This document shows, one piece after another, positions 27,146 to 34,882 of a DNA stretch of 64,000 nucleotides. The first letter of the stretch is position 1. Each line of letters starts with the position of its first letter. The translations under genes and the position numbers were made by a program. The stretch is from Gammaproteobacteria bacterium (GTDB lineage: Bacteria; Pseudomonadota; Gammaproteobacteria; Ga0077536). Below the pieces are notes generated by a model. The model worked only from the letters and a program-made list of their open reading frames with translations. It ran no database searches and was not told the origin of the DNA. The stretch is taken from assembly GCA_016191285.1 (NCBI GenBank), contig JACPPA010000023.1, forward strand, positions 62,001-126,000. Direction: 5' to 3'.

Positions 27146-27268
27146 CAATGGCCCTTCGTCATTCCGGCGACCGCCGGAATCCAGTCAAACAATGGATTCA
27201 TTTTTCACTGGACCCAGTACTCGGCGCACGGGGTGACGGCGTAAACCGCACTTAAGTAAGCGCCATTC
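27146..27268 (-). mobile_element. MITE-like element, copy 3 (123 bp, 11-bp target duplication)
   Basis: Inverted relative to copies 1 and 2. It is flanked by exact direct repeats ACGTCCACGGG at 27135-27145 and 27269-27279. The right end reads AAGTAAGCGCCATTC, and the left end is CAATGGCCCTTCG, a shortened terminus that lacks about 50 bp present in the others. It shares the CACTGGACCCAGT and CCGCACTTAAG blocks. Confidence 0.8.
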
Positions 27269-27282
27269 ACGTCCACGGGCAA

Positions 27283-27570
27283 TTACCTGCGTCTGGCGTC
27301 CTTGCATTCGCGCCCTTTCGCGTCGGCCGAGGTCGCCGTTATCGCGGAAACCAGCGTTCCAAATCGGCCGATAGTCCGCACCTTGATAAGTTTTTCTCTG
27401 GTGAGATTAAAAAACCATTTGCGTTTGTTCAGCGCCAAATCACCAGTGACTTCATCGTGGAGATAAAGATCTGCGCGGGTCGTCATCTGGACCGCGAAAA
27501 AATCGGTGTCACTAGCTCGCAGCGTGGCGCGAGGTTGGGACTGGTGAACGAAGACCGCACTTGCTTTCAT
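27283..27570 (-). CDS. Hypothetical protein (95 aa)
   Basis: ATG 27570 is preceded by GGAGGG, a good ribosome site. The product is basic, with LYLHDEVTGDLALNKRKWFFNL in the middle and no membrane segment. I recognise no family. Its 3' end lies 4 nt from the right target duplication of MITE copy 3, so its last residues may have been altered by the insertion. Confidence 0.5.
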   Translation of the reverse strand: MKASAVFVHQSQPRATLRASDTDFFAVQMTTRADLYLHDEVTGDLALNKRKWFFNLTREKLIKVRTIGRFGTLVSAITATSADAKGRECKDARRR

Positions 27571-27632
27571 TATTGCCCTCCGGAGTGTGTGCGACTGGCT
27601 TGGTCCGAAATCTCGCCGAGTCGCTAAAAGAC

Positions 27633-27666
27633 AACCTGGAGGCGCGGTATCCCGCGCCTCCAGGTT
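27633..27666 (-). terminator. Strong hairpin terminator
   Basis: Perfect 15-bp arms (AACCTGGAGGCGCGG and complement) around a 4-nt loop; read on the minus strand it is followed by GTCTTTT. It lies downstream of the minus-strand Crp/Fnr gene at 27832 and upstream of the hypothetical gene at 27570, so it probably insulates them. Confidence 0.65.
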
Positions 27667-27773
27667 AGTGAAGGAGTCCGCGTCGAGCTCTTACCTATGG
27701 GGGAGGCAGCTCGGTGGAGGAGGGCGCGGACTCGAGAGAGCGGCCAGCATACCGGCGCGTTTTGTTGGTTATC

Positions 27774-27787
27774 CGTGCGATAGCACA
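27774..27787. promoter_or_regulatory. TGTGC-N4-GCACA-like palindrome
   Basis: CGTGC-GATA-GCACA lies between the Crp/Fnr gene (ending 27832) and the terminator. It is 204 nt upstream of the hypothetical gene at 27570 on the same strand. Confidence 0.4.
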
Positions 27788-27831
27788 CATAGAATTGCCA
27801 GGCACAGTAATTCACCCGGCGGCCGCTCGCG

Positions 27832-28527
27832 CTACGGGAAAAGCTCGATGTAATCCGCTGCCACCGCCGCGTAACACTCGCAAGACGCGGCTTCGAGCCC
27901 CTTACGGGACAAGATGGTGATCTCTCCCCGGCTATAGCGAATTAGCGATCTGCGTTGCAGAGCGCCCGCCGCAATGGTCACGGCGCTTCTTTGCACGCCG
28001 AGCATGTCGGCCAGAAATTTTTGCGTGAGGTAAAAATGATCGGCATGCGCGCGGTCATGCGTCATGAGCAGCCAGCGCGCCAGCCGAGCGTCGATCTCAT
28101 GAAAATTGGTGCACACCGCGGTTTGCGCCAACTGCGCCATCAAGACGTACAGGTAGCGGCTTAAGGTACGGCACAGCGCGGGACTATCACGCAGTTCACG
28201 ACGGAGCTTAAGCGTTGATATCCGAAGCGCGGTGCCGACGCCTTGTACAATGCCGCGCAGTGGCGCGGTACTGACCCCGAGCACCAACGTCGCACCGAGC
28301 ATGCCTTCGTTGCCAATCAAACCCATTTCCAGCGGTTCATGCTGGCCGACCTTCGTCACCAGTGAAATAAAACCCGTGAGTGGGAAGTAGGCGTATGGGA
28401 AATCATGGGCTGGTTCACAAAGAATCGCGCCAAAATCCAAATCCACTGGCGCACTACATCCTAGAATCCGGTTGCGATCCTTGCGTGGGAGATCTTCAAG
28501 CAAACGATTGACGACGCGTCGTGACAT
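27832..28527 (-). CDS. Crp/Fnr-family regulator, CECY type, paralog 2
   Basis: Proposed start ATG 28527 (a longer frame opens at 28599; no ribosome site decides). The effector domain includes VDLDFGAILCEPAHDFPYA and LIGNEGMLGATLVLG; the HTH is FYLTQKFLADMLGVQRSAVTIAAGALQ, and the shared Cys motif is SCECYAAV near the end. It differs more from paralogs 1 and 3 than they do from each other. A TGTGC-like palindrome lies 112 nt upstream. Confidence 0.86.
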   Translation of the reverse strand: MSRRVVNRLLEDLPRKDRNRILGCSAPVDLDFGAILCEPAHDFPYAYFPLTGFISLVTKVGQHEPLEMGLIGNEGMLGATLVLGVSTAPLRGIVQGVGTALRISTLKLRRELRDSPALCRTLSRYLYVLMAQLAQTAVCTNFHEIDARLARWLLMTHDRAHADHFYLTQKFLADMLGVQRSAVTIAAGALQRRSLIRYSRGEITILSRKGLEAASCECYAAVAADYIELFP

Positions 28528-28638
28528 TGCGGTTGGCAATTCAGTATCCCTGTCGCACGACGAATGCCGGGAGCTGGCACGAGAAGGGTGCAGAAGCAAT
28601 CTCGATTCCGCAGCATGACGCGCGGTTGGTCTCGGCTC

Positions 28639-28652
28639 TGTGCGCTACGACA
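28639..28652. promoter_or_regulatory. Degenerate TGTGC-N4-GCACA palindrome upstream of a Crp/Fnr gene
   Basis: TGTGC-GCTA-CGACA, preceded by TC as in other members of the set, lies 112 nt before the start of the Crp/Fnr gene at 28527. Possible autoregulatory site. Confidence 0.4.
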
Positions 28653-28714
28653 CCGAGCAATTCGCCTGATGTTGTTTCAGATCATCGACACCCAAGGCGG
28701 CGCCGAGCGTCCGC

Positions 28715-29467
28715 TCAATTGACGCTTTGTCGGACGTTAGTGGGCAGGTCAATCAAACGTGCCGGCGCCGACAGCAGGCGGTTTAATTCTTTCTTGACGA
28801 CCGCGTAGCATTCGCAGGCGTGGCTCTCCAGCCCGGATCGTTCCAGCACGGCTATATGTCCGCGGCGGTAGCGAATAAAACCGGCCTGCTGCAATTTACT
28901 GGCGGCCTCCGTGATGCCCTCCCGCCGCACACCGAGCATGCTTGCGATCAGTTCCTGGGTCATGACCAGGTCGGTCGTCGTCATGCGATCGAGCGTCGAC
29001 AACAACCATCGGCATAGCTGTTGCTCAATGGTGTGGTGCCGATTGCATGCCGCCGTTTGTCCCATCTGCGTCATCAATGCCTGGGTGTAGCGCAGGAGAA
29101 GGGGTAGCAACGTTCCGCCTCGAACGAACTCTTGCTTTAGCAGCTGCGCCGGCAGTCGGTAACCGAAGCCGGCGATCTGCACCACGGCCGAGCTTGATGT
29201 CGTCTTGCCACCCATGAACAGCGGAATACCGACAACGCCTTCATTGCCCACTCCCGCGGCTTCAGCCGAAGCGCCAGATGCCATCACATAGTGCAACGAC
29301 ACCACGGCGGAGATCGGAAAGTAGGCGTGCTGTAGTTGTTCGCTAGGTTCGTAGAGGATTTCGCCGAGCGCCATCGGGACCAGTTCCAGATGCTCGACTA
29401 CGCGCTCGAAGTCCGCCGTGGACAGCGCGGCGAGCAGATGGTTTTGCTGAGGGCTATGCAACAACAT
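28715..29467 (-). CDS. Crp/Fnr-family regulator, CECY type, paralog 3
   Basis: 250 residues, closely similar to the regulator at 26376: QNHLLAALST at the start, LELVPMALGEILYEPSEQLQH, GVGNEGVVGIPLFMGGK, MTQELIASMLGVRREGITEAASKL as HTH, and ACECYAVVKKELNRLL. The recognition helix is the same type (RREGIT), so paralogs 1 and 3 probably bind the same sequence. It lies between paralog 2 and the two-component pair, all on the minus strand. Confidence 0.88.
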   Translation of the reverse strand: MLLHSPQQNHLLAALSTADFERVVEHLELVPMALGEILYEPSEQLQHAYFPISAVVSLHYVMASGASAEAAGVGNEGVVGIPLFMGGKTTSSSAVVQIAGFGYRLPAQLLKQEFVRGGTLLPLLLRYTQALMTQMGQTAACNRHHTIEQQLCRWLLSTLDRMTTTDLVMTQELIASMLGVRREGITEAASKLQQAGFIRYRRGHIAVLERSGLESHACECYAVVKKELNRLLSAPARLIDLPTNVRQSVN

Positions 29468-29494
29468 CGGTAAACGTTGAAAGCTGGCGCTTTA

Positions 29495-30313
29495 CTACCT
29501 GGTGGTGATTTCCACGCCGATTCCGCGATAACCGATGAAGCGGCAGGACTGATTGAACATGGGTTCGCCGCTCACCCGGTACTTTCGCGCTGAGCCATCC
29601 GCATTGACGCGGTTGAAGACGAAATCGAGGAATGGCTGACGGGCAGCGATGGTCGCCCGCAGTTCCTCCCGCTCTGCCTCGTTCCAGCCAACTTGAACAC
29701 TCGGTGCATCCTCGCTCAAGGCCTCAACCTGGATCCCGAGCATTTCTAGAACCGGGCCGGAAACCTTGGTGAAATTCCCAAGCCCGTCCTGCTCCCAGTA
29801 CCAGTCGGAGGCCAATTCGGTCAGGCTGCGATAGCGCGCTTCGCTCTCGCGCAGCTCAGCGGTTCGTTCTTGTATTTTCGTTTCGAGTTCGTCGTTGTAA
29901 TTCTCGAGCCGCTTGTATAGCAACCGCACTTCGAGCAGGTTGTGGATCCGCGTCCTGGCTTCGACCAGATCGAACGGCTTGCTGATGAAATCCTTGGCGC
30001 CGGCCTGTAGTGCGCGCAGTTTATGGCCCGGCTGAGCGGTAATCACGAGCACTGGAAGATAGCCATCCGCCGCATTGGTTTTGAGCCCTTCTATCACCTG
30101 GAATCCATCCATGCCCGGCATCTGCAAATCGAGCAGGATAAGATCGTAGCGATGTCTGCGATGCATCGCGCACACTTCGTCCGGATTGGTGGTCGAGCTG
30201 ATCCGGGTGTAGCCGACGCCGCGCAGCATTTGTTCCAGCAGCGCGATGTTGACTGCTTGATCGTCCACGATCAGGAGCTTGGCACTCAGAATTTCGGACT
30301 CGGTAATTGTCAT
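29495..30313 (-). CDS. Response regulator with REC and PAS domains
   Basis: 272 residues. REC domain at 11-125 with phosphoacceptor Asp in LILLDLQMPGMDG and Lys in FISKPFD; a coiled coil (about 130-155, ETKIQERTAELRESEARY) follows, then a PAS domain with DWYWEQDGLGNFTKVSG and FIGYRGIGVEITTR. There is no output domain, so it signals through protein contacts. Its ATG overlaps the stop of the hybrid kinase (ATGA), so they are translated together. Confidence 0.9.
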   Translation of the reverse strand: MTITESEILSAKLLIVDDQAVNIALLEQMLRGVGYTRISSTTNPDEVCAMHRRHRYDLILLDLQMPGMDGFQVIEGLKTNAADGYLPVLVITAQPGHKLRALQAGAKDFISKPFDLVEARTRIHNLLEVRLLYKRLENYNDELETKIQERTAELRESEARYRSLTELASDWYWEQDGLGNFTKVSGPVLEMLGIQVEALSEDAPSVQVGWNEAEREELRATIAARQPFLDFVFNRVNADGSARKYRVSGEPMFNQSCRFIGYRGIGVEITTR

Positions 30314-32007
30314 GTGCGGTTATCGCTGGCGGTAGGCTTTGTTCTGGACTGCGAATATTTTAGCGCCACGTCGAGCGCTTCCATGAATTTGTCGACCTTG
30401 ATCGGTTTGGTGAGATAGTTGAAGAATCCGGCCTCGAGGCTTTTCTCGATATCGCGGGGTACCGCGTTGGCGCTGAGGGCGATCACCGGGATATGCGCAG
30501 TGACCGGATCGGCGCGCAGAATCGTCATGGCTTCGATCCCGCTCATGCCGGGCAGGTTGATATCCATCAGGATCACCTCTGGCAGATAGGCGCGCGCGAA
30601 CTCAATGCCGAGATTGCCATCCGCCGCGCTCAACAGTCGCAAATCGGCGCGGCGGGCAATGAGTTGTTCAACCAATTCGAGGTTGGCTGGGTTGTCTTCG
30701 ACGTAGAGCAGCGTGGACAGCGGCAGATCGTCGCGCGCCGGAGGTTTGGGCAATGCCGCCAACCCGGTTTCGGAGATGACATTCTGCGGCGCGGCGGCGA
30801 GTTTTAACTCAATCCAGAATACGGTTCCCACCCCGACGACGCTATCCGCGCCAATGGCGCCACCCATCAGTTCGACCAGGCGCTTGGCAACTACTAGACC
30901 GATGCCCGTGCCTTCTTCCACGCCGGCTTCCTTGCCGAGCCGATTGAACGGCTGAAAAAGTTGCGCAAGTTGTGCCGGGGCCAGTCCCGCGCCCGTGTCC
31001 CGCACGCTAATGCGGATAGACTCCAGCGGGCGCAAAGTGCATTCCACCGCGACTTCCCCATCCGGCAAGTTGTACTTGATCGCGTTGAAAAGCAGATTGA
31101 TTAGCACTTGTTTGAGGCGGGTCCGATCGGCGCTGACAAAGTGGGGGACCGCCAAGTGTGGAAACGTTATGCTGATGCCGCGCTTGTGGGCCTGCGGTTC
31201 AATCATGGCGCGGCACTCGTGGATAACCTCGCTCAGCAAAACGGGCTCATGCGACAGCATTACCTTGCCCGACTCGATCAGCGCGAGATCAAGAATTTCG
31301 TTGATCAGTTCCAGCAGGTACCAACCGGCCTTAAGAATCTGGTCGAGGCTTCGTTGCTGAACCGGTGTCGGTCGCGGCGAGCCGGATTCCATGAGCTGCG
31401 CGAAACCGAGGATTGCATTGAGCGGCGTGCGCAATTCATGGCTCATGCCGGAGAGGAAATCCGATTTCGCGCGGTCGGCTTTTTCGGCCACGGCCAGCGC
31501 CTCGTTCAGTCCCGATTCGATCAGCTTGCGCGCGGAGTTATCGGCGCTGATCAAAAGGTATCCAATGACGCTATTCGCCTCGTCACGCAGTGCCGTAATC
31601 GAGATGACGGCCGAAAAGCGGCTGCCATCCTTACGGATTTCCGTTAATTCATAGTTATCTTCGATGCCGCGCGACGCCTTGAACGCCAGCGCCTCGAAAC
31701 CAGCGGCAATGGGGGTGGCAAGTTCGAGACTCAGCGCCTGCGCGCGCGCCACCACTTCTTGCGGATCGTGCATATCGCTGGGGCTCATGCGGTTAACGAC
31801 TTCATCAGCCGTATAGCCCAACATACGTTCCGCGCCGAGATTGAATAGCTGGATCAGACCGTTTTCGTCAGTCGCTATGATCGAGAAATTGGCGCTGGTG
31901 AGAATCGCGTTCTGCAAGGCTTCGGCTTTGCGCAGCGCTTCCTGGCGCCGCAGCGTGGCGGTGCCAGTCTTGGCGAGACGGCTGGGGACGATTCCTGATT
32001 CTGGCAT
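30310..32007 (-). CDS. Hybrid sensor histidine kinase (PAS-HisKA-HATPase-REC)
   Basis: 565 residues from ATG 32007, chosen for GGAAAAAAGG upstream. The PAS domain (FSIIATDENGLIQLFN) is followed by the HisKA box FLSGMSHELRTPLNAILGFAQ, HATPase N-box NLLFNAIKYN, G-box VRDTGAGLAP and EEGTGIGLVVAKRLVELMGG, and a C-terminal REC domain with Asp in VILMDINLPGMSG and Lys in YLTKPI. No membrane helices are seen, so it is a cytosolic sensor. A TGTGC palindrome stands 127 nt upstream. Confidence 0.92.
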   Translation of the reverse strand: MPESGIVPSRLAKTGTATLRRQEALRKAEALQNAILTSANFSIIATDENGLIQLFNLGAERMLGYTADEVVNRMSPSDMHDPQEVVARAQALSLELATPIAAGFEALAFKASRGIEDNYELTEIRKDGSRFSAVISITALRDEANSVIGYLLISADNSARKLIESGLNEALAVAEKADRAKSDFLSGMSHELRTPLNAILGFAQLMESGSPRPTPVQQRSLDQILKAGWYLLELINEILDLALIESGKVMLSHEPVLLSEVIHECRAMIEPQAHKRGISITFPHLAVPHFVSADRTRLKQVLINLLFNAIKYNLPDGEVAVECTLRPLESIRISVRDTGAGLAPAQLAQLFQPFNRLGKEAGVEEGTGIGLVVAKRLVELMGGAIGADSVVGVGTVFWIELKLAAAPQNVISETGLAALPKPPARDDLPLSTLLYVEDNPANLELVEQLIARRADLRLLSAADGNLGIEFARAYLPEVILMDINLPGMSGIEAMTILRADPVTAHIPVIALSANAVPRDIEKSLEAGFFNYLTKPIKVDKFMEALDVALKYSQSRTKPTASDNRT

Positions 32008-32307
32008 GGCCTTTTTTCCGTGAAAGACGTCAAGCGATCGGCTAGACCGCAGGGTAAGGCAGCCTTGCACAGTTGAAAGCGTACGGTGCTATTTCCAAGC
32101 CGGCCGACGATGACGACTCATCAGTTGCCCGTCTGTGCGTTACAACACATAGCGTTGGGTGCGCTAGCGTACAGACGCCGTTTCGCTCCCCAAACTAGGC
32201 TGCGAGGCCTAGGGTTCTCCCGCAGGCGGGCCGCCGCGCGTTCAATCGCTCACCGATTTCGCGGTCTGTAACCGTGGTTCAGAACCCAATCACAGGATGA
32301 AATAATG
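32008..32307. other. Divergent intergenic region, hybrid kinase / DUF3185 gene
   Basis: About 300 nt without a convincing gene. It contains the TGTGC palindrome at 32134-32147 and a CCTAGGGTTCTCCCGCAGGCG stretch, and should hold both promoters. AGGATGAAATA precedes the plus-strand gene. Confidence 0.5.
32134..32147. promoter_or_regulatory. TGTGC-N4-GCACA-like palindrome
   Basis: TGTGC-GTTA-CAACA, with leading TC and trailing CATA as in the other sites. It lies in the divergent region between the hybrid histidine kinase (127 nt) and the small membrane protein gene (161 nt). Confidence 0.45.
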
Positions 32308-32526
32308 ATGGAGATACAGAAAATCGCTGCAATCCTGCTGCTAGTAGCCGGCGCCCTAGGCCTCGCGTATGGCGGCTTCAGTTACACCAAGGAAACCCAT
32401 CAGGCGGATGTCGGCCCGGTGCATTTTTCGGTCGATGAAAAGCAACGGGTCAACGTACCCGTGTGGGCCGGCGTCAGCGCGCTGGTGGTTGGTGGGTTAC
32501 TGTTGGTGGGAGGAAAGAAGACCTAA
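32308..32526 (+). CDS. DUF3185-like small membrane protein
   Basis: 72 residues with two hydrophobic helices (IAAILLLVAGALGLAYGGF and VWAGVSALVVGGLLLVGG) separated by a short polar loop (FSYTKETHQADVGPVHFSV). This matches DUF3185-type proteins. The second of two adjacent ATGs is given. Function is unknown; likely an inner-membrane stress protein. Confidence 0.75.
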   Translation: MEIQKIAAILLLVAGALGLAYGGFSYTKETHQADVGPVHFSVDEKQRVNVPVWAGVSALVVGGLLLVGGKKT

Positions 32527-32579
32527 ATAGGGCGCTTTTGAATTTTGAGTGGCTGAGGCAACATTAGTCGTCGCTGAAA

Positions 32580-32721
32580 GGTCAAACGCCCGCCCGCGCG
32601 ACGTTACTCCCCCTCACCCCGGCCCTCTCCCGCGAGGGGAGAGGGAGGAACGCGATCCGTCCCTGCTCTGCGAAGGGTGAGGGCGTGAATCCAATCGCGC
32701 GATCTTTCCCCTCTCCCCTTG
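32580..32721 (+). repeat. 142-bp direct repeat, copy 1
   Basis: By my reading identical to 34647-34788. It contains the hairpin CCCTCTCCCGCGAGGGGAGAG. The two copies bracket a 1.9-kb block with the outer-membrane protein, dodecin and exported-protein genes. A weaker match extends some 55 bp upstream of both copies, directly after each preceding stop codon. Confidence 0.85.
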
Positions 32722-32815
32722 TCCGCCAACGGCGGAAGGCGCTGCGCTTTTCCGTACGACCCTGCTTCGATTCCGGCTTCCACCGGAATAACGATCTAAA
32801 TCGCCGGATCCCTAC

Positions 32816-33727
32816 TCAATCGCCAAACACGCGTTGGTAGGCGAGCGTGAAGTAAGTCGACGAGGCCCCGTCCGACGCGTGTAGGTCGTGCCCGATCGCG
32901 GCGACCACGGCCTGCTTGTCGTTGAGCTTGCGACGCAAACCGAGGTTGACGATGCAGCGTCGCGCGTCAGGATCGCGCAGACTCTCGCCCGCAATCTCGA
33001 CCATCACCGCCAGCCGGTCGGTGATGCGGGTGCCGAGGCCGACGCTCGCGAAATAGTCGCTATGGTGCTCTAGCGTCGAGCGCTCGATGCCTAGATCCGC
33101 CGTGATCGAAAAACTCGCGAATTCCTTGGTCAGCAGCAAGGGCAGGATGAAACCGGTCCCACCCGCGGAGAGCGCGCGCCGCGCGCCCGGCGTGCGGAAC
33201 CGGACCTGGGGATAGAGGCCAAGTGAAAAGCCGCGCTCCTCGTCATCGTAGAATCGATACTTCAATCCCACAATCGAGTCGCCGACGCCGCGCTCGCTTG
33301 CACTTATGCGCTCACCCGAGGCATCGAGACCGGTGCTGTGTTCGAGCGCATAGGGCACCTGGTACTTGAGCTGCACACGCTCGCCGATGCCGTAATTGAG
33401 ATCGACGAGCGGCGCTTCGAACGCGCGCCGGTCGCGTGACCAGGCGCCGTAGAACACCAGGTTGATCTCCCAGCTACCGGGTCCTGGGGTATCGGTATCG
33501 TCGGAGATCATCGGCGGCGAGCCCACCGTCATCTCAACCGGCTCGGCCTCAGGTTTGTTGCGAATGCGATTCTGAAACACTCGCCGGAGTTGGCAGATCA
33601 GTTTGCTCGAGGATTGATGGTGACCCTTGGCCGCTTCGCGCGCGAGACATTCGGCCTTGTCGTCGGCGCGCACGGCGACCGGAACAAGCAAGACGGCGAT
33701 GATGGCGCCGTACCGCACACGACGCAT
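32816..33727 (-). CDS. Outer-membrane beta-barrel protein, MetA-pathway-like
   Basis: 303 residues from ATG 33727, which has GGAG about 4 nt upstream and starts a signal peptide (MRRVRYGAIIAVLLVPVAVRA). The mature protein alternates amphipathic strands (GPGSWEINLVFYGAWSRD, VDLNYGIGERVQLKYQVPYAL) and ends STYFTLAYQRVFGD, with a terminal aromatic strand as in outer-membrane barrels. The pattern matches the phenol MetA-pathway/transporter family, whose substrate is rarely known. Confidence 0.75.
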   Translation of the reverse strand: MRRVRYGAIIAVLLVPVAVRADDKAECLAREAAKGHHQSSSKLICQLRRVFQNRIRNKPEAEPVEMTVGSPPMISDDTDTPGPGSWEINLVFYGAWSRDRRAFEAPLVDLNYGIGERVQLKYQVPYALEHSTGLDASGERISASERGVGDSIVGLKYRFYDDEERGFSLGLYPQVRFRTPGARRALSAGGTGFILPLLLTKEFASFSITADLGIERSTLEHHSDYFASVGLGTRITDRLAVMVEIAGESLRDPDARRCIVNLGLRRKLNDKQAVVAAIGHDLHASDGASSTYFTLAYQRVFGD

Positions 33728-33805
33728 GCACTCCAAAATCGAACGCCGACGCGGCGTGTCAGCACCCGCGCTGCGTGTTGCCGGTTGATACGCCGCCACG
33801 AACGC

Positions 33806-34015
33806 TCAATTTTCGAGGCGGAAACCGAGTTTTATCGTCACCTGCCAGAAGGCGACCTTGCCTTTTTCGACTTGGCCGCGTGTCTCGATAACTTCGAACC
33901 AATCCATATTCTTAATCGACTTCGCGGCCTTGGCGATGGCGTTACGTACCGCTTTGTCTGAGCTTTCGGTCGAACTTCCGGTGATTTCGATTTTCTTATA
34001 GACGTGCTCGCTCAT
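33806..34015 (-). CDS. Dodecin
   Basis: 69-residue flavin-storage protein that assembles into a hollow dodecamer and buffers free riboflavin or FMN. The sequence MSEHVYKKIEITGSS, then AIAKAAKSIKNMDWFEVIET and VAFWQVTIKLGFRLE, covers the entire family. The flavin-stacking Trp (DWF) is present. A TGTGC palindrome lies 73 nt upstream, so it may follow the same regulator as the nearby Crp/Fnr genes. Confidence 0.93.
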   Translation of the reverse strand: MSEHVYKKIEITGSSTESSDKAVRNAIAKAAKSIKNMDWFEVIETRGQVEKGKVAFWQVTIKLGFRLEN

Positions 34016-34088
34016 TGCGTTCTCCCGGCTGTGCGCAGTTCAACCATAAAGTTCCAACGCAGTGTCTGGCGCGTTCGCAATCGACGTC

Positions 34089-34102
34089 TGTGCGAAAGCA
34101 CA
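34089..34102. promoter_or_regulatory. TGTGC-N4-GCACA palindrome upstream of dodecin
   Basis: TGTGC-GAAA-GCACA, perfectly symmetrical arms, 73 nt before the dodecin ATG and 128 nt before the divergent exported-protein gene. It is the best member of the set. Confidence 0.55.
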
Positions 34103-34230
34103 CATTGGAAAAATATTCCGGTGTGAGATAGGACATGCGCTCCGATTTGGTAAGCGCGTCAACGCACCGACGCTGCGCTCCGGCACTGCCACACTGCGCA
34201 TCGCTTTCATTGACCAATTAGGAGACGACC

Positions 34231-34593
34231 ATGCAGAAATCATTACTAGCCAGCGCCGTCGCGCTGGCCCTTGTCAGTTCGCTTGCAAGTGCGGAGACGA
34301 CTTCCTCGGAGATCACCACTCACTCATCGACGACTACGGTGGTGCCGGCAAACCCTGTGTATAGCTCAACCCGTACCCAGCAGCAGGTAGACGAGCACGG
34401 GAACGTCATCAAAAAGACTCAGACGTATAACAGCAAAGATCCGGTTACCGGAGAGTCGAGCTCCAGTTCGTCGACTTCGATGGAGAGTCCGGACGGTTCA
34501 AAAAGCACTGTCGAACGGGAACGTACTTCAGAGACGTCGAACGGCGCCAGCTCCTCTATCGAAAAGCGGACAACTACGACGACCTCCCACTAA
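34231..34593 (+). CDS. Exported Ser/Thr-rich protein of unknown function
   Basis: 120 residues with an N-terminal signal peptide (MQKSLLASAVALALVSSLASA) and AGGAGA upstream of the ATG. The mature part is low complexity, Ser/Thr-rich with a QQQVDEHGNVIKKTQTYNS segment and ends in a TTTTTSH tail. It is likely disordered in the periplasm. No family is recognised. Confidence 0.65.
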   Translation: MQKSLLASAVALALVSSLASAETTSSEITTHSSTTTVVPANPVYSSTRTQQQVDEHGNVIKKTQTYNSKDPVTGESSSSSSTSMESPDGSKSTVERERTSETSNGASSSIEKRTTTTTSH

Positions 34594-34646
34594 ACGCCGC
34601 TGTTTAATTTTGAGCGCGTGATGCCACCAGATTAATCCATCTAACC

Positions 34647-34788
34647 GGTCAAACGCCCGCCCGCGCGACGTTACTCCCCCTCACCCCGGCCCTCTCCCGC
34701 GAGGGGAGAGGGAGGAACGCGATCCGTCCCTGCTCTGCGAAGGGTGAGGGCGTGAATCCAATCGCGCGATCTTTCCCCTCTCCCCTTG
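34647..34788 (+). repeat. 142-bp direct repeat, copy 2
   Basis: Second copy of the repeat at 32580-32721, between the exported-protein gene and the P-type ATPase gene. Recombination between the copies would delete the block in between. Confidence 0.85.
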
Positions 34789-34882
34789 ATCGCGGCGACC
34801 ACGCGCGCTTTTTACGCTGACTGGCGGCGCATACGCGCTAGAATCGCCGCTGTGCCGAACCGCGCGCAAAAGGGACACGTCA

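Noticed and set aside
32600-32720. Alternating CCCTC/GAGGG stretch as a possible CRISPR-like repeat
   Set aside because: Only two copies 2 kb apart with no spacer pattern; it is a dispersed hairpin repeat.
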